Origin: Hyaloscypha bicolor E
Lineage: Eukaryota; Ascomycota; Leotiomycetes; Helotiales; Hyaloscyphaceae
DNA length: 64,000 nt
Assembly: GCF_002865645.1 (NCBI RefSeq)
Contig: NW_020194519.1
Coordinates: forward strand, 865,542-929,541
Direction: 5' to 3'
Shown here: positions 35,655-47,076 of the stretch, in pieces
How the letters are laid out: every line of letters begins with the position of its first letter
Position numbering within the stretch: the first letter of the stretch is position 1
Made by a program: the position numbers and the translations under genes
The notes under the pieces: generated by a model
Told to the model about the DNA's origin: nothing
Database searches by the model: none
The model's input: the letters and a program-made list of their open reading frames with translations, nothing else

Positions 35655-36095
35655 CACCACTCAGGAGAGCACACGATGGCATCAAAACCTGCTGATGCTG
35701 TCTGCAGGCCGTGGTTGGCGTTGGGCTGGAATCCCTCACCACTCAGGAGAGTACACGATGGCATCAAAACCTGCTGGTGCTATCTGCAGGCCGTGGCTGG
35801 CGTTGGGCCGGGATCTCTTACCACTCAGGAGATCACACGATGGCATCAAAACCTGCTGATGCTGTCTGCAGGCCGTGGCTGGCGTTAGGCTGGAATCCCC
35901 CACCACTCAGGAGAGTACCCGATAGCATCAAAACCTGCTGGCACTGTCTGCAGGCCATGGCTGGCGTTAGGTTGAAATCCCCACCACTTAGGAGAGCATA
36001 CAATAGCATCACCTGCTGGCACTGTCTGCAGGCCATGGCTGGCGTTAGGCTGGGATCCCCCACCACTCAGGAGAGCACCTAATGACACAAACCCA
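35655..36095. repeat. 82-bp minisatellite, 5.3 copies
   Basis: The landmark ACTCAGGAGAG (or variant) recurs at 35659, 35741, 35823, 35905, 35986 and 36065: spacing 82, 82, 82, 81, 79. Each unit also contains GCATCAAAACCTGCTG and CTGTCTGCAGGCC followed by a TGGCGTTGGGCTGG-like block. Identity is highest in the first three units and falls to the right, where small deletions appear. Because 82 is not a multiple of three, the frame shifts every unit, so the long frames across it are not coding. Confidence 0.92.
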
Positions 36096-37078
36096 CACAG
36101 ATGACCCTGGTGTGAGCAGCTGGGGGAGCCTAGTGTTTTGCATCAAACCAATGAACAGTTATCTCCTCGAGACGCATTGACAGGAAGACGTATGGCGCAA
36201 CGCCCGGGACGGCGATGACAACGAGCGTAGAAGCGAGGGTCGGGAGCCTTGCTGCGCCATCTCCATCATGATGAAGCACTGCAGGGTGAGGAGGAGGCTG
36301 AAAAAGTCCCGATGTTGCTCTCAACAATCACCATATTTCAGATGATATTCTATTTTGAGGCATAGTGCCAATTAGCTTTTGAGAAGATTTGTCGAGTTTT
36401 GCTGGTATGTATCGAAATGCAGTTGTTGGTATGTGGGACGTCAAGAAAGCCTCGTGTCGTCGGCGGGAAAATTGTGGTGGCGTTTCTTAGCGGCAGTAGG
36501 GGTCTTGCCGAACATCCCCGCTAAGGCTCGTGCCAAGGAAGGCATTCTGCGAGGGTCGGATTGAAAGTTGTAGAGGTAAGATAGCTAATGATTGCTGTCG
36601 CCGAAGAGAGAACATGGCCGCAAGCATGTTGAAAACGGAAGTTGCTGAGCTTTTATCAAGTCGAAATAGGGGATAACTTTCGATGTTTCATCACATTTCC
36701 ACAAAGAGCAATGTTGAGTCGACTTTTCCCCTACCGTAGGGTAAAACTTGAGTCTTGTAGGGGAAAAGTCGAGCAGAAACGATACGGTGCGCTTGTTGGT
36801 GCATTTTGGCTGTGACCACATCTTTTCGCGCCTTGCAGGGTACTGGAGGACAAGGATGGCTGACACGACCATTGACCCAAGACGTGCGTGGACATCTTTG
36901 ATCCTGATTCGCCACCACCGCCCTGGCCCACCGAAGAGCCCTTCAGGGAGATATTTCTTCTCTATTACCTTGCGTCTCCCTCTTGCATCTTGACCCATAC
37001 TACACAGGGCTTCTCTCCACATTACAAAAAGCTTCTGCGCTGAGAAAAGTCGAAGAAGCTCTTTGCAACAAGCATGCT
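36096..37078. other. Upstream region of the zinc-finger gene
   Basis: No gene recognised besides the hairpin at 36719-36772. Frames are short and unlike known families. Confidence 0.45.
36719..36772. repeat. Perfect 16-bp inverted repeat (hairpin), 22-nt loop
   Basis: TCGACTTTTCCCCTAC at 36719-36734 pairs exactly with GTAGGGGAAAAGTCGA at 36757-36772. No poly-T tract follows. It lies about 300 bases upstream of the zinc-finger gene start. It may be a DNA-binding palindrome, an RNA hairpin or the remains of a foldback element. Confidence 0.8.
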
Positions 37079-38722
37079 ATGGGAAGACGGAAAGCACAAA
37101 CTTTGGTCTTCACTTCAAACGCTCAGTCCAGAAAGATTAGGAAGAGCATTCCACCACTCGTGCCGATGCCGACAGCAATACCTCAAGTGCAAACGGCTCA
37201 AATCTCTCTATCGGGAGCCGACGAAGGACGGTCGATGGAATCATGGGAGATTCCCAGAATTTATTCATCACAAAGTCCTGAATATGGATACGATTTCTTC
37301 AGTGGATTGAGGCTACCATCTGGGACAGAAATATCAGTAGAAAGAGATGAAAACTGTACCGATATCAAGCTTTCAGAATCTTGTTCGGATCATAATCAGT
37401 GGTGTGACGGGTATCAATTCTCGGTTCCGTCCTGCCCTTGTTGCCGAGCTTTGAAACGCAAATCAACATCACCAGAAGCTCCCCAATTATGCCAGCTGCA
37501 TGATAGCAAGAGAAAGAGATCTTGTAAGTGATTCCCATAGCCCAACCTGAGTTCACTACAGGTCGACTCTATACACGTGCTGACAATGCCTCCAGGCAAG
37601 CTAGACGACCATATGAATTTGAGATGCGACTGCAGCATACCACAGCCTTCTAGATATCTAGGTAAATATTTGATTTGCGAACTTTAATTCTTGTGGAGTC
37701 TAACCAAATCCCTTCTAGAATATTTGTCAGGGCTCTCTCAAACTCATGGAATTACAACCAAAACAATGCCAAGTAACGGCACGAGTCTACATGGGCAACC
37801 TGATTTGGCTTTTCTTAAAGCCACTTTCCCACCCCTTTCCGATGAGAGCTTCATTACCACCGTTTCATCTTCTGGTTCTATTGCTACCGACCCGATTGTA
37901 CCAGCGCCGTTTGAGCCAGCAAACAATGGGGTAGAAATCTTTGCAAGTCCGAGTATACCCCTTTCAGATCGCTGCGATGTTTCCTCCTCCGTGGATCTTG
38001 AGATAGACCAGGAGGCATTTGCAAGGGCTTTGCAAAAGACCCCAGACGGTGACTCAGACGAGGATTTCTGGAATCAATTTTGGAGTTCAGTAGACGTTTT
38101 TCAAGCCACGACCCTTCCACAATTAGTTCCCTTGCCATTATTGAGCTACGAATCTTCTGGTTCCCAGCCGCGGAACGCGATCTCCTTGCCATCGCATTCA
38201 CCAGAACAAGGGTCGCCGAGTTCGACCTCAACCAAGTTGAGCCCGGCATCAATCACACCAGCTACACCCGGGTTGGTCGACTCCCTGCACCGATCAGCAG
38301 CGAAACCGCACAAGAAGTCCACCAGCGAAGAGCCGCGCTACCCATGTCAACACTGCGACAGATATTGTGGTAAGAGGGCATTCAAGCGCAAGGACCACTT
38401 AAACCAGCATTTGCGGAGAGTGCACTCTTTGAGCCAGGAGGATTTGGTGCCTGGCTTTTGCCCACACAGGAATTGCAGCTTCGCCGAAGGCCCAATGAGT
38501 AGTGTTCGAGCATTTTCGAAGTTTAGTCACTATACGAAACATCTTAGGGAGGTGCATGGAGAGAGTCTATTCGACTGTTCTGTTCCCAACTGTAGAAGAA
38601 AGGGAGTAAATGGCTACTCTGGACATGCGAATCTGCTCAGACATATGAGGGAAAAGCATCCTGAGATCATTTCCAATGTCAGCGTGAATCATGAATATCC
38701 TTTAGAATGTCTACCAGAATAA
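37079..38722 (+). CDS. C2H2 zinc-finger transcription factor
   Basis: Exons 37079-37523, 37596-37661 and 37719-38722 join in frame to 504 residues. The first intron uses the AG before GCAAGCTAG, giving KRKRSC/KLDDHMNLRCDC. The C-terminal DNA-binding region has a canonical finger YPCQHCDRYCGKRAFKRKDHLNQHLRRVH (written here as one motif: CxxC..H-x3-H type, about residues 375-402). Two atypical ones follow: GFCPHRNCSFAEG..HYTKHLREVH and FDCSVPNCRRKG..NLLRHMREKH. A Ser/Pro-rich middle and an acidic segment (DGDSDEDFWNQFW) may activate transcription. The start (MGRRKAQTLVFTSNAQSRK) is basic; an additional upstream exon cannot be excluded. The target genes are unknown. Confidence 0.85.
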
Positions 38723-39399
38723 TAGCCAAGATTGAAGCGCGTATCCGTTCCAGCTCCCAGGAAATTTTTGCTCGTGGCTGATTTTTCTAACACAACACTT
38801 CAAAAAGTTTGGTTAATACCCAGATTTGTACGCAGAAAGAAGGCAAGAAAGCTCAGTTTAATGCAACAACACTCCTATGGAGAGCAAATAAAAGGTGATC
38901 AAATTTTCGAGGCAGGATCGAAGTTTCAAGTTATACAGATTCATACTTATATATTCCCCAGCAACTGTCATTCCCTCACCTATGCCTACATATTGTATGG
39001 GGATACATTAACAATTCTTTATCATTAAATATCCTCAGTCACGTTGACCACACTTGCCGATCTAGGAGATACGACTGTAAGTGCCCAAATTTCAGCGTTA
39101 TTCTTGCCGCAAGCCAACCGTTTTTCTCGCCCACTAACACCGAACTCTCACGATCCGTGTTCTCTGCCTAGAGATATGATGGTGTTTAGTTCAGTTTGTT
39201 ATCTCCGTGAAATAATTGCGTCTCACATTTCAAAGATGCGGACAAAAACTCTTACTATTGCACGATCTGCTCATTTCGCGTCACTTGATCCAATAATGGC
39301 AGCATGAATTAATTATTGCTTATCAAAACTCCCAATATCAGCACGTCTTCCACAAGATTCTCCCCTCAGGTAATACTATTAATACAAAGTTTCTCCTGA
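38723..39399. other. Intergenic, no gene recognised
   Basis: 3' region of the zinc-finger gene and downstream flank of the HET-NACHT relic. No feature identified. Confidence 0.45.
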
Positions 39400-40205
39400 G
39401 CTAGTTCTTCTCCCACTTGACGGATAATGCCAATGATGAATCCACCGTGGTGAATAATCCCTGGCATTGCGCGGAAGCCAAATATAATAGGTGTTTCTGG
39501 TCGACTAGGTAGTAAGAACTGGAGTCGGGCGGTACGTAATGCGTTTGTCTCGGCCAGGAGTTGAAGGATAGATCGAATATCATTACCCACTTCGCATTCA
39601 TCCAACGCGTCGATTACAATGGAAGTGATAACGGAACGGAGCGGGCGGATAGCTGGGAGAGTGGTCCGACAATGAGCTGAATCCACTGGCCTCGTAGACT
39701 TTTGCTAGCGATCTTGGTGTCCTCCGAGATAGCGTTATAAATATGCTGCTCCAAAGTCTGCAAGCTACCTGCAAGCTGCACCGCTATACTTGTGACAAAC
39801 TTGCCGGCATGGCTGACGTCCCTACCACCTCTTGAGAAGAAAAAGTTAGCCGCAAGGCGGTTTTGATCGAAGTATCTGCGGACGCTAGTACGCGCAAAAT
39901 GAAACCCCTCAGAAAATCGAGGTTCAACCCTCAAGTTTCTGCAACCTTTTATTAAATGTCGATCGACATAAATACAAATAGCATCTACCCACAAGAGACG
40001 CTCTCCTTCTTTCTTTCGAAGTCAGCATAAAGTATTCCGAAGGTTTTCCCGGGTTGCAGCTCTGACTCCGTTGACAATGATCATGTGTTCTGGATGGGGA
40101 GGAAAGGGCTTCGTCGGGAACGCCGCCTGGTAAGTCACGGCCTTGAATTAAACGGCATTCCATGGGATCGTCGAACTTTCCAGGAAGGAGAGCTAGATTC
40201 GAATC
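39400..40205 (-). pseudogene. HET-NACHT (HET-E/R-like STAND) pseudogene
   Basis: Minus-strand fragments follow the order of fungal incompatibility proteins. First a HET domain start: LALLPGKFDDPMECRLIQGR then PDEALS, as at the N-terminus of many HET domains. After a deletion the same domain resumes in another frame with NGVRAATRENLRNTLC, an in-frame TGA, then LRKKEGERLLWVDAICI, the conserved 'LW-DAICI' box. Next comes a NACHT portion: DQNRLAANFFFSRGGRDVSH, AGKFVTSIAVQLAGSL and, in a different frame, SVITSIVIDALDECE (Walker B) and ARLQFLLPSRPETPI. The NACHT P-loop is missing, as is any repeat domain. Stops, frameshifts and deletions make it non-functional. It marks a past incompatibility-type gene about 13 kb from the intact NLR. 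Confidence 0.8.
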
Positions 40206-40453
40206 TCATTCTCGGAAAGGGGGGTGTAGAGGTTGGTGATGCTGTCTGGCAACATGATTAATTTGACGATACTGGGCTGGGGCGAAGGTATCTTGCCAAA
40301 ACCCTGGCCGTCTGTGGGAATGAGATTTCGCTAGTGATAGGAGGATATCTTGTCGAAGTGGCTAATTTAAGCCAGTGGCGTACATTTTGGCTTTTGAGAA
40401 GAGGTCTGTGAGTTTGAAATTGTGATGAGATTTGGGGTCAAGATGTGACTGGG

Positions 40454-40489
40454 GGCTGATGTGGCGCCGTCATACGGGCGCCATCAGCC
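40454..40489. repeat. Short imperfect inverted repeat
   Basis: GGCTGATGTGGCGCC (40454-40468) and GGGCGCCATCAGCC (40476-40489) form a near-perfect stem with a 7-nt loop. It lies about 160 bases upstream of the next gene's start and could be a regulatory palindrome or a remnant foldback. Confidence 0.5.
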
Positions 40490-40647
40490 ATCAGGCTGCA
40501 GATGTCTCACATTGCCACTTTTGACTGCATCCCATCTGCTCAGCTGCAAATAAAAGGGGTTGCTCTCATTCATGAATCAATTCTGGTCCCGAATCAATTA
40601 GCATTCTGTTCCTAACATCATATGAAAAGGCATGCCTCACCACGACA

Positions 40648-41600
40648 ATGTCCCTTTCACAGCCCCAAATCTCAGGACCCTCAACATCCCGGGCAACCAC
40701 TGACTCTCAAGCTCCCAACCCACAGCTCGCATCCTCATTCCTCACACTCCTCCCCTTCGAAATTCGTCAGCATATTTACAAGGAGGTGATAGCCTCCTTC
40801 TCCTGGGGCAATAAATTGCATATTTTCAGCCGGAACCAGCAACCAATTGAGCGTTACGGAAAACAAAAAGAAGTCACCTCACAACTTACCTACATTCCCT
40901 GTACATTGCCACCTAGAGACCAACTCCCATTGAGCCAAAACACATATGGCTACTCTCCATCTTGGCCAACGCAGCACGAGTGGTGCCAAGGATGGAAGGC
41001 GACCGGCCAAGCCCCTCCACCCTTGCAAGGAACATATCTGAACTTTTTCCTTTCTTGTCGAAGAATGTGAGTGACTTCATAATCTGATTCAAGAACTCTC
41101 AATTGAGAACATCGCCCAGTTACGAAGAAGCAATTGGGCTGTTGTACAGTGAACACAGTTTTGCAATCACCTCGCTAGGCACGATGCACCGCTTCCTCAC
41201 CACCGTCTCTCCACAGCACCTTAATCTAATCCAAAGCTTGCACGTAACAACAATCATTCCAGACATCCATCTCTTTGGTTCCGTTCACCCAAGTGAAATG
41301 CCCATCGCGGTTCAGATCAAAAGGCAAGAAACGGAGATCTACTGGCTGACCTGCTGTATGGCACTGTCGAGGATGGCCGGCTTGAGGAATCTGGAAATCG
41401 AATTCTGGAATGAAACCCATCAGCTGATTTGGGGAGAAAATATATTGAAGGGGTTGTCTAGTGTGAAGGTCTTGGAGGGAGGGAATTTTGTGGTTAGGTT
41501 ACCGTGGCAGGATGAAGCCCATGTGGCTATAGAGAGCAAGGTGGTTGGAGAGTTCAAGGTTGAGTGGAGGGCGTTCGGTGCTGAGCCTGTGAGTAGATGA
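40648..41600 (+). CDS. DUF7730-type (F-box-like) protein
   Basis: Two exons: 40648 to about 41067 and about 41121-41600, joined by a 53-nt intron (junction CRR/IYEEAIGLLYSEHSF). LASSFLTLLPFEIRQHIYKE is the signature opening of the DUF7730/2EXR-like fold found in many filamentous fungal proteins. It is followed by YLNFFLSCRRIYEEAIGLLY and later LRNLEIEFWNETHQL. The molecular function of this family is unknown. Start context is ACAATGTCC. The N-terminal ~27 residues are polar and probably disordered. No frame damage is seen, and length (about 300 residues) is ordinary for the family. Confidence 0.8.
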
Positions 41601-42667
41601 ATCCTCCCCGTCCACTTCACTCCGGGGACAACTTGAGATGTTGAATTCATGAGGTTGATTGCGAATGGAAGAGACTGGTTCTGACTTCAGAAGGTAAACG
41701 ACCGGGCCACGGCCAGAGAGTACCATGACCCACCTTTAAGGTGCTGCGAGGTGGCCTTTTTCGTTCTATGCAGTCCTTGCATTTTACTTTTCGGCGCAGG
41801 GTTGGGGGTGAGGACTTTAGTAAAGAGAACGATGAGAAGGAGATCTTGAAATAAGCTGCCCGGGTTACACTTCTGAACGAAGTTGGAACGGCTTCTCATG
41901 TAGAATAAATGTACAATAGGATCAAGGTTAGGACGTCAAAAAATCCAAATTCTCAACCGTTCTTGCAATTCCTCATCATTCGTTTTCTCTTCTTGGAAAT
42001 TGTAAGCTTTGGCTACTTCAGGAGCGACCCAGGTCGTGTGTACAGACTTATACGACCAGGAGAGAATTCCAATAACTTCCGCCGATCAGCAAGGCATTCA
42101 TTGAACCTCTGAAATCTGTCATCGAAGGCAACGTCCCTAGAGAGGTTTATGCACTCAAGATAAAATCGCCGAGTAAGTTTTAATCTACCGGTGTAGACTA
42201 GCATAGAAGTTGCTAAGTTCTTCTCGCAGCAAACGACCATTGGACAAATGTCATGGACTCGGTGCTACCTTGCATAATGGATGCTTCAGTCCTATTCCAT
42301 TTGACAAGATAAGAAACTGCCCCGGGACCAGACTCATTATCAGAAAAATCTGCATCATAAAGGGAATAGGGCGCTCGTTTCCAGCAAGCGATCTTTGTTT
42401 CTTTTATTCGCACTTGCGAAACTTGGCAGGCATGAGGTTGGGGAAGACGATGTGAGGATAGGGAATGCTTGGAGTACATTTTATTCGATCTTTTCAGAGC
42501 GATCCAAGCACACTTCGTCTCTAATTTTCTTCAAATACTCATAATTCGTTAGGCAAGGGGTATCATTCCGCTACCAGGTTTGAAAGTAAATAGAGGGATC
42601 CTCCATCTCCGAGGTTCCTCAGCGACATGGTAGAAACCATGAGCCTTATTCCAAAACAGAGCGCCAT
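41601..42667. other. Intergenic, no gene recognised
   Basis: About 1.07 kb between the DUF7730 gene and the 3' end of the first BTB gene. Short frames on both strands are unconvincing; no repeat was seen. Confidence 0.5.
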
Positions 42668-43805
42668 TCAGCCTTCGTCCTCCGGAACGAGATAGTTCCT
42701 CCAAGTTCTGGTACATCGGTATCGATGTCCTATTCTCCTCATGCTGCCAGGCCTCTTGTCCGAATACTCGCCCGCCCACTCCTTCTGGAAGTCGTCCTCC
42801 TCGTCTATTGGCCAGACAGCTTTGGAATAGACTAGGGTCAAATCAATGAGCATCTCGCGAGGAAGCTCTTCTGCGTGCTTCTTAATTTCATCAGGGTTGA
42901 CCGGATACGCGAGCTCGTCAACAGCCAGGTTTCTCAAATGACTTCCTACGCACGTATGCTCATAAGCGTAATTGATCCAACTCGTGGAACATGACCTTCC
43001 GTCATTGCTGTGCCAGAGCTTATACCACGCCAAGATGACAGCATTCTGAAGGCTGGGTATGAAGAGTCGGTCGCCTACTACCCATAACTGAGCAAGATCG
43101 AGGTCTTGAGCTCTCCGAGCCTCTTCTTTGTCTTCTTTGTTTCCATCGTTTCCATCGCTTCCACTGCCGGGCCCATTGCTTCCATTCTTTCCAGCACCTG
43201 CAACAGGTTGAACAGAGTTGTCTGGAACACTGTCGATGCCAACATGAAGGTCCATCTTTTGACTGTAAAGCCATTGCACAAAGAGACGGAATGCATTCGT
43301 GCTGATATCTTCAAGTCGATAAGTTTGCGTTTGGCCTTCAACGAAGGAACTATTGAACGCGGCTCGTAAGGCTGGCGAATAATAGCAAACGAATTCTAAC
43401 GATGTTGAGCATTGGATACCGTGCTTTTTCAGTGGGGAAGGTGAGGCAAATCCGACTGCTTATAGGGGAGAGAACTATGGCACTGAGGAGTACAAAGGAA
43501 CACGAATGAACCGCGGTTTGCAGAACATTAGGCGAAAACGGATGCTCTGGCAGTGACAAATAGATTAACGTACCTTTGTGGACTAAAAAGGGTTCTTCGC
43601 TTCCTGCTTTACCAACCAGAAACGTGACCATCTCAGCTGGTGCCCTGTAATGCGTTAGCAAAACCTAACAATGAGGCCGTAGAGCGATCACTTGCGAGAA
43701 ATGAGGTGCTCTCAGCTTGGCCTTCTTCTCCTGCGACGCTGAGGAGCCAGCTGCAACCTCGTCTGTGGTCCGCTTCCGCTTGGAGTTCGTTGCTGGGGTT
43801 GTCAT
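42668..43805 (-). CDS. BTB/POZ-domain protein, family copy A
   Basis: Exons complement(43696..43805), complement(43574..43644) and complement(42668..43395) join in frame to 302 residues. The N-terminal tail is basic (MTTPATNSKRKRTTDEV). BTB fold: APAEMVTFLVGKAGSEEPFL, VHKEFVCYYSPALRAAFNSS, FVEGQTQTYRLEDISTNAFR and LFVQWLYSQKMD. After an Asn/Gly/Asp-rich insert, AQLWVVGDRLFIPSLQNAV, WINYAYEHTCVGSHLRNLAV and ELPREMLIDLTLVYSKAV follow, then the family tail CTRTWRNYLVPEDEG. The first intron must use a GC donor (TC/GCAAGT) at the exact site where copies B and D have GT. The second intron is long (178 nt) for the family. BTB proteins often bridge substrates to Cul3 ligases; there is no proof of that here. 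Confidence 0.88.
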
Positions 43806-44267
43806 CGTGGTCGTTTTGCATATGGTAAGTTGAAAGGTTCAATACATCCAAAGGAAGAGAGTTTGTCCATTCCTCTCGGACCACAAGGACCCGAAATTGC
43901 TCAAGCGCCGGGAATTCAACATTTGTTGGGTGAATACACCACATTCGTCAACGTTGCGTGTGATTGAAGAAAATGTATGCAGCGATTCCCAGAACATTGC
44001 GAAAGGAGGACTTGTAGATTGAAGAGAATCCAACTTACCAATTGATGTAGCTTTCGAGGTTATCCAAAAAGTTGTCCTGGTAGTCTTATAGATGAACTTA
44101 CTCAGCGCGTCGTCACACGAACTCGCCAAACGCGAACCCCTGCCCAGCCACCTACCTTGTGCTTCCCGCATTTGTACTAACCTCATCCGTCTCTTCCAAT
44201 CAACCCATCACCTTTCCGCCATGTAGAATGCCGTGCAGCCAAGGATTGCCCTCAAGACTTGACACAC
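43806..44267. other. Divergent promoter region, BTB copy A and dehydrogenase
   Basis: 460 bases between two divergent start codons. No specific site recognised. Confidence 0.5.
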
Positions 44268-45455
44268 ATGGATCTCCAAGATGGAGTCAACCTTGGAGAA
44301 GCATACGATTATCCAGCATTCGAGCAGCCGCAGCTGCAGAATGGCGAAGTGGCCATGCCGTCTCCAGACAGCAGAGACAAACCGCCGTCGAAGCTGCAGC
44401 TGCCGATGAGTTGTGATCCTCCCGTGCCTGGGAATCCTGCGAAGCAGCTTGTGTGGATTGTATGTCTCCTTCCCCCACCTCAAATCTCCAGCTTGGGACA
44501 ATGATTGAGCAATACACTACAAAGACACTTCACTAACACCCCCACCCAGGTCTTCGGCAGCACAGGACACATGGGCCGCTCGCTGGTCCGCTCCTGTCTC
44601 AACCACGGCGACCTCGTCGTAGCCGTCGGCCGCGTCTTCGAGAACACGCTCGCCAGCATGCAAAACTGGCACGACAACTGCCTCGGGCTCCTCTGCGACG
44701 TACGTGCTCGAGAATCAGTTGAAGAAGTGATCTCCACCTCTCTCTCCCACTTTGGTCGCATCGACGTGATTGCCAACTGCTCTGGGTACGGCGTCATCGG
44801 TGCTTGCGAAGACCAGGATGAACATGAGGTCCGGAATCAGTTTGAGACGAACTTTATGGGCACTTTGCATATTATACAACTGAGTTTGCCGTATTTTAGG
44901 GAACAGGGCGCGGGACGGTATCTTATTTTTAGCTCGACGAGTGGAGCGTTGGGTGTCCCGGGTCTGGGTCCGTACTGTGCGACGAAGTATGCGGTAGAGG
45001 GACTGATTGAGGCGATGCTGTATGAGATCGACTCGTTCAATATCAAAGCTACGCTTGTGGAGCCAGGACTTGTAAGGAGGGACGAGCCGGATTGGGCTTC
45101 GAGTCCGTTGCCTACTTGGGGCCACTTTCTGATCAAGCCGGCGAGCGAGCCGTATAGTCAGGCGACGAGCCCGGCGTTGCATGCGAAGAGGATGGTGCAG
45201 TGGTTGGGGGATAAGCAGCCAACGAGTGCAGTGAAGTGTGCGGAGTTGGTATGGCAGCTGGGGCACTGTTCATATCCACCTTTGCGGTTGTTGCTGGGGA
45301 GTTATGCCATTGAGAGTATCCGGGATCGATTGCGGTCTATTATTGAAGAGCTGGAGGATTGGAAACACCTGCATTTCCCTGTTGCACCAGATGCAAACCT
45401 TAACGAAGACAAAGATGAAGATAACGAAGATGGACGAATGGACACGACCTCGTAG
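44268..45455 (+). CDS. Short-chain dehydrogenase/reductase
   Basis: NAD(P)-dependent oxidoreductase with a Rossmann fold. Exons 44268-44459 and 44550-45455 join in frame to 365 residues. The cofactor loop is VFGSTGHMGRSLVRSCLNHG, a GxxGxxG variant of the usual TGxxxGxG. Downstream motifs: CDVRARESVEEV (Asp contacting adenine), IANCSGYG in place of NNAG, the catalytic Ser in SSTSGALG, and YCATKYAVEG (YxxxK). LVEPGLVR follows as expected. The N-terminal ~60 residues before the Rossmann fold and the acidic tail (NLNEDKDEDNEDGRMD) are extensions. The substrate cannot be predicted. The gene is head-to-head with BTB copy A and converges on the derlin. Confidence 0.88.
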
Positions 45456-45621
45456 CATGAATGAATGGCAGCTTTAAATACCTGAAACCTTCGAGGCTTT
45501 TCTCTTATTCTCTCTAACCACCCAATTCCCAAAGTAATCAACACTCATTCCCTGAACGCCCACCCAAACTCCTCAATGCCTGATATGCCAACCAAATGGG
45601 ATCAAATGTACACGCCTTTCC

Positions 45622-46458
45622 CTATCTCACCTCCGGCGCCGCCGCAACTGCAATCTCATTATTAATTGCATCAGCACTCTCCTCCCTTCTCACCGGGCCC
45701 TCAAAAATCCTCCTCCACCACATCGGCGGATCAAACGGCTTGGACCCCCCATGCAACGGCGGATACACATCATTGAAAAAGTACCACACATGGCCTATCA
45801 CCACCCCCATAATCTCATCCTTAGGCACTATGCCATGCACCACCAGGCTAAACCCCATCAATACCCAGGGCAAATATGGTGCGGTGAACACTAGCAGCCC
45901 CAGGAAGGAAAGGCGAGTGTCAGGGTTTCGACGGGACCAGATGTAGACGAGTGTTGAGCTGAGAGGATGGCCTAGGAAGGGCATGCTGACGAGAGGCGAG
46001 AGCAGGATCAGACAGGTGGTTGCGTAGAGGAGGAGCCAGGAGAAATGGGCGGGGGAGCGGCCGGAGGATTCTTCGAGGAGGCGGGAGTAGCGAGTTAGGA
46101 AGAAGACGTGGAAGACGAGGTCGAGAGAGAGGGGGCCGAAGTAGAGGAATGTTGTGAGGAGGCGCCAGTACTATTTCTTGTTAGTCACTATCCAGGTATG
46201 GTAGAGGCTGAGGAGGGGGCGGATGTGAGGGGCTCGCAGGCTCGCAGGGGGGAGAGGGTAACGTACCTGGTTCTTATAGAACACAGCGCGGAAAGAGTAG
46301 AAGAGCTGGAACGGCGTGACGATCTGGCATTGTACGAGCGCAGAGGTCAAAACCGTAGCTGTTGTCCACCAGCGGGTGCACAGTGGCATCTCCCAGAACC
46401 AGGTCTCGAGGGGGAAGCCGGCTTGCGCTCCCATTGCGCCCATTTGGTCCATGTCCAT
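45622..46458 (-). CDS. Derlin (Der1/Dfm1 family), ER-associated degradation
   Basis: Inactive rhomboid-fold ER membrane protein that helps retrotranslocate misfolded proteins. Two exons separated by an intron near 46170-46266: the first encodes MDMDQMGAMGAQAGFPLETW and TPFQLFYSFRAVFYKNQ, the second starts YWRLLTTFLYFGPLSLD. FYKNQ-YWRLLTTFLYFGPL followed by FHVFFLTRYSRLLEE matches the derlin signature. Several hydrophobic segments follow (SWLLLYATTCLILLSPLVSM; LSFLGLLVFTAPYLPWVLMG). The family's WR motif is present (YWRL). The acidic, Ala-rich C-terminus ends EIAVAAAPEVR. It converges on the dehydrogenase gene (166 bases between stops) and diverges from CENP-A. Confidence 0.9.
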
Positions 46459-47076
46459 GTTGCTTTCTAATCCTTTCTATCTGCCCTCTTTCTTCTCTGA
46501 TCGTGGAATCGTAAAGTCGTAGAATTGTCAAATAAGAATCTGGCTATGGGGACGCGAAAGTCATAAAGTTGGATGGGATAAGAGAGGGGGTGAGGCGGTG
46601 GGTATGAATGAGCGAGGTTGAAGTGGCCTCTTCGTCGAGGTGATGATTGATCGATAGGGAACAGCTGCGTGGCGTTATCGGCATTTCGGATTAAGCTGGC
46701 ACCGCCACAAACGACCAGCCTCTCCCGCTCACATCGATATCCCTGCACCAACCGGCAAGTAAACAATGCACACGAAATCGCAACCTCTTCTAAGTTCTTG
46801 AACGGATTTCAAGATCTTCCAATTCCCTGCATAGGGCGGATCGGAATTCTGAAATTCAGTTTTGGCTTCAAGAGAATTGCTCTTAAATCCCGAGGCCCGA
46901 GTTTTAAGCTGCGCATAAAAATTTCCCACCTTCGCGTCGCTCACGCGCCAACGAACCCTCTCCCAGCCACCCCCATTACCTCCAATTGCTCCCAATTCGA
47001 GCACATTCCTCTCACAACCCCAATCCGAACACCCCCCCCAAATTCCACACTCATAGCGACGCGCTCACCTCGCAAT
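46459..47076. other. Divergent promoter region, derlin and CENP-A
   Basis: 618 bases between the two start codons. It is pyrimidine-rich near the CENP-A start. No specific motif identified. Confidence 0.5.

Noticed and set aside
35637..36082. Long frames on both strands through 35.6-36.1 kb
   Set aside because: They are produced by the 82-bp minisatellite; the unit length is not a multiple of three and both strands are open.
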